From: Meles meles
Lineage: Eukaryota > Chordata > Mammalia > Carnivora > Mustelidae
Assembly (NCBI RefSeq): GCF_922984935.1
Contig: NC_060080.1
Coordinates: 17,485,001-17,549,000, forward strand
Length of the DNA stretch: 64,000 bases
Reading direction: 5' to 3'
Positions 55,917-64,000 of the stretch are shown piece by piece; the first letter of the stretch is position 1; each line of letters begins with the position of its first letter. The notes beneath the pieces are model-generated. The model saw only the letters and a program-made list of their open reading frames with translations. It was not told the DNA's origin and did not search any database. The position numbers and the translations under genes are program-made.

Positions 55917-58900
55917 TCTTATTGTGCATTTGTGCACAAATGTATCAATTCTGCTACAAGTAACATAGATTTTCAGATACTCAGAGATCTAGAAAGACTA
56001 AGAATCAATGAGGCCCCTCAGGAAAGTCAGTTCTTAATTTCCTGATCCCACAGATATTCTGCTTGGACTGCTGGCATTCCAAGTACATGGGTCTGATTTC
56101 CAGACAACCACAGCCATGATTCGAAAGCTCGAACCTACACCTACCACTCCTACCCCAACACCCATCCCCACTTACAACACTTACAATGTTACCTAGTTAT
56201 ATGCAGATCCATACCATCCAGAATGTTCTGCAAAGCATTTCCCTCTGCAGGAAGCCTATACTGAAGAATTCTTCTTTTAATGCACGCTTCCATTTTTGTT
56301 GTTGTTAAAGTTGCCAGAGTCTGAATTTTTTCCCTAAAGAATATTCTTTCTTTCTTAATTTTTGGGTTTGTTTACTTACAAGTTTCATTGACTTTAGCAA
56401 GTCCAATATACAACAGCTATGTTAGGATGAAATCCGTCTCACTGATTAAAAGTCTGCATCCTTCTCTCCAGATGAACAAAAGCAGTGCAGGATTAAAGCA
56501 AATAGCATCAAAAACACAATTAAAGGAAAGAGGTGAGAAAGTTTCAAAAAATCTATAATTTTAACTATAGTTGGGATTATTCTCTGCACTTTGCATTTAA
56601 TTCTGTGTAATCATTAGAAAATCTGAAACTCAATTCTTTTGGCTCTCATTTTTACATGTTTATCCAGGAGCAAAGATATAAAAGTGGAGAATTTGCTTGG
56701 CCAAGAGACTGATTTCATTTACAAAATTTTATTTTTATGATTCCCTGTTTCTTTTTTATAAACCATGAGGTGATCTGGTCCATGTTTTCATGAATGGTGA
56801 AGTTATAAGTGGACCACTCTATTCTGACAGTCATAATAATTTCTGCTCTATAGATTCAGCCTGATAAGACATGAAAATTCTAGACCTTTTATTTTAGTGA
56901 CAAACTAAACTGGATGCATGACTTTTGGCCTGCTGCTATGGCCTCCATAGTCTGTGTTGCTTTCCCAGAACTAATAATTTAATTATGATAAGTACAGGGT
57001 TCTTTTGATTTCATTCAAATGGTGTATATGTACACACTTGCCAACTGCTTCTGCAGTTATTAATAACTATGTGCTAATTATGTCAATAAATTAATTGGAA
57101 CTGTACTCCTATTGGTATGGCCTCTACATCCCTCTGCTGTTACTCTTCCTGTGGACTTTTAACCTCAGCTCTCACAAACTCCCAGTTTGTTCCTCATGTA
57201 GAAGGTGCATTTTCCTGGATTATTATATTTTAATGCATGCTCTGTTCAGCATTAAATGTCTTCTCCTTTAATTCATTTATTGACTGCTAGATGTTTTGCA
57301 AGAAACACTGCAGTGGTTTAGAAATTTATTTGATAAATCATTGATTGACCCTCTCGATCACCTAATTAACCACAAATGAAAGATTTAAATAGGTTTGTTT
57401 TTCTTTATAAATAAAAGTCCGTATAAATTACAAACCAGAGTCCTACAAATTAGCAATGTGGCTCTGTTATTACTGAATCAGCACCACTGGAATCATCAAA
57501 TATCAGGAAATGAGGCAGAGGTTTGACACCTTTTTCTAACATATATGTAATATTAAGCTCTTTTCCCTCAAATAGCTTTCAGATCATTGCACACACAGAA
57601 TGCAATTACTGAAAAGCAGCAAAGGCATGACTTTTAAAGGACTATGATGCCCCGAGCAATCAGTCACTATATGAGATGGAATGAAATGCTACGCCTGCCA
57701 GTTCAACTTTGGGAACGAAGGAGCAATTTCTACAAAAGGCTCCATGTTCCTCTTACAAGGATATTTTCTTTAGCATCAAGTTGTAAGGTGTTACTGTCAG
57801 AGAACTTTTCGGTTTTCTCACTTTTTACATGCATTATATATAATGTCTATTATGTATCTTTACTAAAGTGGCTTATAAAGAAAATAGCAGTAGTTTGCTT
57901 TGTGCTGAAAGTCAGGCACTTAAGGAGCAAAGCATCCTTTTCACTTCCTCTAGCCTTCTCACCCTGGAACAATGAAGTTGGCAAAAGAGCACTTTCCTTT
58001 GTCCCTTTCCTTCCCCCTGAAATAGCCCTGCAACAGTAGAATTGCCCAAAAATGACTTCCTAAGCCTTAGGCAGAATTCCAACCTGTCAGCCGGAACTGT
58101 TGAGCCGCTTCTGAGAGCAAACAAGGAAAGAAAGACAGCAAGGAAGTCTGAGACCACATGTCCCCACACAGAGTTTATGGTCTAGCAAGAGCATTGCTAG
58201 CCGATGCCCCTTATGCATCCAGGGCAGAAATCCACTCAATAGTCTAGAGGGTCAAAAGGATTGAAATACAATACACTTTTTCTTATTTTTGCTTTCGTTA
58301 GTGAATTTTCCATGATTCTGATAAAAGTACCACTCAGGAGAGAAGACATGGCGTGGAAGTCACAGACTGGTAATCCCAGGAGGACCAGAGGAGGGTTTAG
58401 TGAGTTTGTAGAGGCAGAGATTGACCTAAAATGGGAAGGGAGAGGATTCTTGCCAAAGTCCCAGGCTCTTATACCAGCTTCAACACTCCTTTCTGGGTCT
58501 GTCACTAAAGCAGCCAAATGAAACATTTCTATTTCTAAGATTGTCTGTTTGTAATGTAAAGCAACCATTTCTCTTGGTTATAATTCACATTTAAAGAAAA
58601 GACATTCGATAAGTACCAACTATTATTTTAAGTGTGTGATCACTTTAACCATTAAGATACCTTATGTCCTTCTAAAAGTATCTATAAAAGAATTATTCTT
58701 AAAAATTTTTTCAAAGCTTCCAAGTTTGGATCCTCCCACCCCATTCTCTGACCTATGAATCCAATAATGAAGATACATGTGCTAGCTAGGAAATTAAAAA
58801 CTCTACTAGATATTTAAAGACTCATAACTCTACATTAAAAACTTTACACTGGAACAAATACTATTATGTGTTTTCTAACCATATATATGTCCTAAATCCA

Positions 58901-59305
58901 AAAGATTTAAAAAATACTATAGGTTATTTATGTTTTTCATATTTCATCAAAACCTATAATTATCATTTGAACATATACATAAACATGACTGTTTTTGCTT
59001 TTATTTTCAACAGAGATTGTCACACAATAAATTCTATCCATCAGGCATTTAAAACACTTATTGACTAAATCTGGGAATATTTTTTACACCATCATAATTT
59101 CAAATGGCATGAGAAAACTTTCAGATTCTAAATTTAGAGGCTGGTTTTCTGGCACACTAACTTGAAGATAGTTTACAAGGCAACATGGTATAATCTCTTG
59201 AATGAGGAAGGTCCCTTTGAGTAGATTGTTACAGTTATTTCAAAATATTTTTCCATAATATAAAGAGATTATTTTATCCACCATTGAAAATTATGGTATA
59301 ACAGG
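55917..59305. other. Longest repeat-poor stretch; possible non-coding conserved DNA
   Basis: 3.4 kb with no recognisable transposon and no gene. 56900-57640 is dense in homeodomain-type words (TAATTA, ATTAAT, TTAATTGG, TGATTGAC). A perfect 16-base palindrome CATTTGTGCACAAATG lies at 55927-55942. The overlapping frames at 57644-58169 and 58236-58568, one per strand, show no recognisable protein. Regulatory function is only a guess. Confidence 0.4.
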
Positions 59306-60122
59306 GGCTACATGTGATTTATGTACATGATTATATACATCAAAAATATCCCAAAGGCAAAGTTAAGATTAAAATAAACTTCAGAATTCCAATTGCAATA
59401 GGTTCAGTTTGGGAATTATCAGACAAGAACTCTCAAATAACTGTGATTGTTAAGAGCTCCAATGGAAAATTAAACAAGGTACAAAATCACTTTGATAATG
59501 TAATAAGAGAGATGGAAAACTCTAAGGATGAATAAAAATAAATACATGCCCAAACTTTTCTAGTGAAACTTCAGAAGCTCCAGATAAATAAAAATATTAA
59601 AAGATATCACAGAGAACAGTCTTTTAACTCAATGGAAGAATAAAGTGACAGTAGACATCGGCCACCCTAGTTGCCAGTACACAAGGACATCTGAAAGAAG
59701 TAACTTGAAGAAAAATAATAATCAATCTAAAATTTCATGTCTAGCCAAACCCTTATGTAAGAGTAGAGATTAAAGAAGAACTTTCTGATACATACAAATA
59801 CAAAAGGAAATTTTCCAACCACAGAGTCCCACAGAAACTACAATTAATTGAAGCTTTTTGGTTAAAGAAAACAAACACAGAAGTAGAGTAAGATAAAAGA
59901 AATAATGACTAGCATATAAATCAGTAAAATATATAAGTAATCCTACTAAATATTTGAGGGTAAATGTTATAGTACTTTATGATAAAAATGGAATATTGTA
60001 ATATTCTGCACTGCAATGATAAGAATAATGAGGGCTATTCAGTAGATAAAAAGTACTGAGTTTCTGCCTTGTTTGGAGGAGGATGGAGATACATACTTAA
60101 ACATCATTTTTAAAAGAGTTAT

Positions 60123-60340
60123 AGTGAATTGGGGTAAATTGGAGAGGGAGACGAAGCATGAGAGATTATGGACTCTGAGAAACAAACTGAGGGTTTTGGA
60201 AGGGATGGGGTGGAGGGGGGATGGGTTAGCCTGGTGGTGGGTATGAAGGAGGGAGGGCACATATTGCATGGAGCACTGGGTATGGTGCATAAACAATGAA
60301 TCTTGGAACACTGAAAAAATTAAATAAATAAATAAATAAA
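60123..60340 (+). mobile_element. 5'-truncated carnivore L1, 3' UTR only
   Basis: GAGACGAAGCATGAGAGATT, ACAAACTGAGGGTTTTGG, GGGCACATATTGCATGGAGC, GCATAAACAATGAATCTTGG and an (AAAT)n tail. Target duplication TAAAAGAGTTAT at 60111-60122 and 60341-60352. Confidence 0.95.
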
Positions 60341-60892
60341 TAAAAGAGTTATTGTCAGGAATGTATACTAGACATTTAAAGATAACAGAAAAAGTTGGGG
60401 AAACAGTTCATTTAAATTGGAAAAGAAAAAAATTTAAAATAAAGTAAAATGTCTGGTTAAGAAAAAAGAACAAATGTGAAAGGAATGATAGAAATAAATG
60501 GAAATATACGTATTTAGTTGCAGTAAATAAAAAATTGTTAGGTTATTTAAGACAACAGATCACTAAGACACAAACATTTTTCTAAAACAAAAAGACACAG
60601 AGAGATTAAAAATAAATGGATAGAGATAAATATATTGAAAAATGCTGACTAAAATAAGATTTCTATGGCAATTTTATGTCAAAGAGAATTTAAGGAAAAC
60701 ATTAGTAGAGAGAGGAAGAACACTAATTCATAAGTGAAAGACACAAAACTATTTAACAATAAAGAACTTAGGTGTCCTTTGCAGCATCTCTTAAATATTT
60801 ATACGGAAAAAACTAACAGAATTAAAAACTAAAATTGACAAAAAATACTGTGGCAGATTTTCTACATTTCTATTAGAAATTTTTCACCAAAA

Positions 60893-61084
60893 AGGGGCAC
60901 CTGGTTGGCTAAGTGGGTAAAAGCCTCTGCCTTTGGCTCAGGTCATGATCTCAATCCTGGGATCGAGACCCACATCAGGCTCTCTGCTTAGCGGGGAGCC
61001 TGCTTCCCTCTCTCTCTCTCTGCCTGCCTCTCTGCCTACTTGTGATCTCTGTCTGTCAAATAAATAAATCTTTAAAAAAAAAAA
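60893..61084 (+). mobile_element. Can-SINE (SINEC)
   Basis: Flanked by a perfect 18-bp target duplication AGAAATTTTTCACCAAAA (60875-60892 and 61085-61102). A small deletion (TCTCAATCCTGGG) removes the GGGTC part of the body. Confidence 0.96.
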
Positions 61085-61511
61085 AGAAATTTTTCACCAA
61101 AAGACCAGAAATAAAGAAAAGAAAAACAGAATTGGTAAGATTGAATTACAAAGAAACTTGATATACAACATATATTTAAAATTTGATAGTCAAAATTTGA
61201 TTAAGCACTAGACCATAAAATAATTCTTGAAACATTTCAAATCATTGATATCATATACTACATGATCTCTGTCCATGATATAAAAAATGAAGAATCAGTA
61301 GTAAGTGATAGTTCTTCCCAAACCTTATATACTCCTCAATAACTAATGGATTTAAGAGGAAGACACAATGGAATTATAAAATATTTATACAATGCAATGA
61401 CAATAAATGAACTATATACTAACACTTGCAGGATGTAGCATGAGTGGAACTAGATATCCATTATAGTAGTAAAAGCATTTTTTTAAAAGGGCTATTAAAA
61501 ATAAATGAGTT

Positions 61512-63561
61512 AAACAAGAACCATATGATACTCTCAATAGATGCTGAAAAAGCATTTGACAAAGTACAGCATCCCTTCCTGATCAAAACTCTTCAAAGTG
61601 TAGGGATAGAGGGCACATACCTCAATATTATCAAAGCCATCTATGAAAAACCCACCGCAAATATCATTCTCAATGGAGAAAAACTGAAAGCTTTTCTGTT
61701 AAGGTCAGGAACACGGCAGGGATGTCCATTATCACCACTGCTATTCAACATAGTACTAGAAGTCTTAGCCTCAGCAATCAGACAACAAAAGGAAATTAAA
61801 GGCATCCAAATCAGCAAAGAAGAAGAAAATCTATCACTCTTCGCAGATGATATGATACTATATGCGGAAAACCCAAAAGACTCCACTCCAAAACTGCTAG
61901 AACTTGTACAGGAATTCAGTAAAGTGTCAGGATATAAAATCAATGCACAGAAATCAGTTGCATTTCTCTACACCAACAACAAGACAGAAGAAAGAGAAAT
62001 TAAGGAGCCAATCCCATTTACAATTGCACCCAAAACTATAAGATACCTAGGAATAAACCTAACCAAAGAGGCTAAGAACCTATATGCAGAAAACTATAAA
62101 GTACTCATGAAAGAAATTGAGGAAGACACAAAGAAATGGAAAAATGTTCCATGCTCCTGGATTGGAAGAATAAATATTGTGAAAATGTCTATGCTACCTA
62201 AAGCAATCTACACATTTAATGCGATCCCTATCAAAATCCCATCCATTTTTTTCAAAGAAATGGAACAAATAATCCTCAAATTTATATGGAACCAGAAAAG
62301 ACCTCAAATAGCCAAAGGAATATTGAAAAAGAAAGCCAAAGTTGGTGGCATCACAATTCCGGACTTCAAGCTCTATTACAAAGCTGTCATCATCAAGATA
62401 GCATGGTACTGGCACAAAAACAGACACATAGATCAATGGAACAGAATAGAGAGCCCAGAAATAGACCCTCAACTCTATGGTGAACTAATCTTCGACAAAG
62501 CAGGAAAGAATGTCCAATGGAAAAAAGACAGCCTCTTCAATAAATGGTGCTGGGAAAATTGGACAGCCACATGCAGAAAAATGAAATTGGACCACTTCCT
62601 TACACCATACACGAAAATAGACTCAAAATGGATGAAGGACCTCAATGTGAGAAAGGAATCCATCAAAATCCTTGAGGAGAGCACAGGAAGCAACCTCTTC
62701 GACCTCAGCTGCAGCAGCATCTTCCTAGGAACAACGCCAAAGGCAAGGGAAGCAAGGGCAAAAATGAACTATTGGGATTTCATCAAGATCAAAAGCTTTT
62801 GCACAACAAAGGAAACAGTTAACAAAACCAAAAGACAACTGACAGAATGGGAGAAGATATTTGCAAACGACATATCAGATAAAGGGCTAGTATCCAAAAT
62901 CTATAAGGAACTTAGCAAACTCAACACCCAAAGAACAAATAATTCAATCAAGAAATGGGCAGAGGACATGAACAGACATTTCTGCAAAGAAGACATCCAG
63001 ATGGCCAACAGACACATGAAAAAGTGCTCCACATCACTTGGCATTACGGAAATACAAATCAAAACCACAATGAGATATCACTTCACACCAGTCAGAATGC
63101 CTAAAATTAACCAGTCAGGAAATGACAGATGCTGGCGAGGATGCGGAGAAAGGGGAACCCTCCTCCACTGTTGGTGAGAATGCAAGCTGGTGCAACCACT
63201 CTGGAAAACAGCATGGAGGTTCCTCAAAATGTTGAAAATAGAACTACCCTATGACCCAGCAATTGTACTACTGGGTATTTACCCTAAAGATACAAATGTA
63301 GTGGTCTGAAGGGGCACGTGCACCCGAATGTTTATAGCAGCAATGTCTACAATACCCAAACTATGGAAAGAACCTAGATGTCCATCAACAGATGAATGGA
63401 TAAAGAAGAGGTGGTATATATACACAATGGAATACTATGCAGCCATCAAAAGAAATGAAATCTTGCCATTTGTGACAACGTGGATGGAATTAGAGGGTAT
63501 CATGCTTAGTGAAATAAGTCAATCGGAGATAGACAACTATCATATGACCTCCCTGATATGA
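61512..63561 (+). pseudogene. L1 ORF2 reverse transcriptase, C-terminal two-fifths, two nonsense codons
   Basis: An uninterrupted frame runs from the ATG at 61444 to a TGA at 63175-63177 (577 codons); its first 23 or so codons are host flank, not L1. The RT catalytic segment FADD is at 61840-61851 (residues 133-136 of the frame). Upstream lies GTRQGCPLSPLLFNIVLEVL (about residues 89-108), typical of RT. The C-terminal cysteine-rich region begins at CWRGCGERGTLLHC. The same frame continues after the stop to ITS end …MTSLI at 63561, with one more TGA at 63307-63309. Both stops are single G-to-A or C-to-T changes (TGG to TGA; probable CGA to TGA). No endonuclease domain and no promoter, so not autonomous. 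Not a host gene. Confidence 0.92.
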
Positions 63562-63858
63562 GGATGTGGAGATGCAACATGGGGGGTTAGGGGGATAGGA
63601 GAAGAATAAATGAAACAAGATGGGATTGGGAGGGAGACAAACTATAAGTGACTCTTAATCCCACAAAACAAACTGGGGGCTGCTGGGGGGAGACGGGGTT
63701 TGGAGAGGGGGAGGGGGGTTATGGACATTGGGGAGGGTATATGCTATGGTGAGTGCTGTGAAGTGTGTAAACCTGGTGATTCACAGACCTGTACCCCTGG
63801 GGATAAAAATACATTATATGTTTATAAAAAATAAAAAATAATAAAAATAAATAAAAAA
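61512..63858 (+). mobile_element. Young 5'-truncated carnivore L1
   Basis: L1 homology begins at about AACAAGAACCATATGATACT (61513), inside the ORF2 reverse-transcriptase region, and continues through the whole ORF2 3' part, a 3' UTR (63562-63800: GACAAACTATAAGTGACTC, GGGTTATGGACATTGGGGA, ACAGACCTGTACCCCTGGGG) and an A-rich tail. Compared with 23630-25800 it is much less mutated. The only candidate target duplication is TAAAAATAAAT (61496-61506 and 63842-63852), ambiguous because it lies in A-rich sequence. Confidence 0.93.
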
Positions 63859-64000
63859 AGAGATACCTATTGTTACAAATTCTAAATGTCTCTTCAATTA
63901 AAAATATAGCCATGCACAATTTTTCATTTCTAGAACAATGAATAGACCTAGAAGTGATCATGTTTATAAAATGAACTAGTGATTCATGTTAGAATATTTA
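63859..64000. other. Flank after young L1; nothing seen
   Basis: 142 bases of AT-rich sequence to the window edge; may continue the old L1 that precedes the insertion. Confidence 0.35.

Larger units (their letters stand above)
59310..61440 (+). mobile_element. Old L1 (HAL1/L1M-like), interrupted
   Basis: 59340-59850 resembles ORF1-type sequence (…AATCTAAAATTTCATGTCTA, then GAACTTTCTGATACATACAA), and 60360-61440 decayed ORF2 5' sequence. No frame above 75 codons. Interrupted by a carnivore L1 3' end (60123-60340) and a Can-SINE (60893-61084), and followed by the young L1. Confidence 0.5.

Noticed and set aside
61444..61511. ATG at 61444 as the genuine start of the 577-codon protein
   Set aside because: The first 23 or so codons are flank of a 5'-truncated L1; the authentic ORF2 start is missing.
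61641..62720. Minus-strand frames of 80-100 codons as antisense genes
   Set aside because: They are shadows of the L1 ORF2 coding strand.

Overview
This window looks like intergenic or intronic DNA from a carnivore nuclear genome. The evidence is at least 14 copies of a tRNA-derived Can-SINE (SINEC) with a CT-rich 3' part and an AAATAAATAAAATCTT-type tail, plus several carnivore-type LINE-1 3' ends. The SINE tail variant (TCTGCCTGCCTCTCTGCCTACTTGTG…) reminds me of mustelid-like caniforms, but the lineage call is tentative. I found no host protein-coding gene, exon or structural RNA gene. All long reading frames that make sense belong to retrotransposons or to one endogenous-retrovirus relic; the others look like chance frames.

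Layout. 1-9.5 kb: an ancient L1 (574-1770), SINEs, a MIR, two MaLR-type LTRs on the minus strand with L2 between them, and an L1M 3' end. 9.5-16.9 kb: a carnivore L1 3' end, a tail-to-tail SINE pair nested one in the other, old L1M pieces, a 2.4 kb minus-strand old L1, and another L1 3' end. 17-18.7 kb: largely repeat-free and AT-rich. 18.72-25.80 kb: a full-length but dead L1, flanked by a 15-bp target-site duplication (TSD) and carrying a SINE insertion, an internal deletion, a local duplication and a peculiar GATA-type microsatellite with an inverted repeat. 26-34 kb: MIR/L2/MaLR relics, three SINEs and microsatellites. 34.6-36.0 kb: old L1M. 36.5-38.4 kb: a minus-strand endogenous retrovirus remnant with a recognisable envelope TM-subunit segment and a probable LTR. 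38.5-39.5 kb: a 5'-inverted L1 that itself received a younger L1 carrying what looks like a 3'-transduced flank. 39.5-59 kb: mostly unique sequence with MIRs, short L1 3' ends, a SINE and a MaLR LTR. 59.3-61.4 kb: old L1. 61.5-63.86 kb: a young 5'-truncated L1 whose ORF2 frame has no frameshift and only two nonsense codons.

The sequence is a record of successive retrotransposition: MIR/L2, then MaLR and L1M, then ERV, then carnivore L1 and Can-SINE, with L1 supplying the machinery for SINE mobility. I see no sign of an undescribed functional system. The most interesting items are the putative L1 3' transduction, the inverted repeat grown inside the full-length L1, the ERV envelope relic with a strong GC hairpin, and an unnamed repeat shared between about 38.3 and 50.2 kb. 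Family names are from pattern recognition only, and boundaries without a TSD are approximate.
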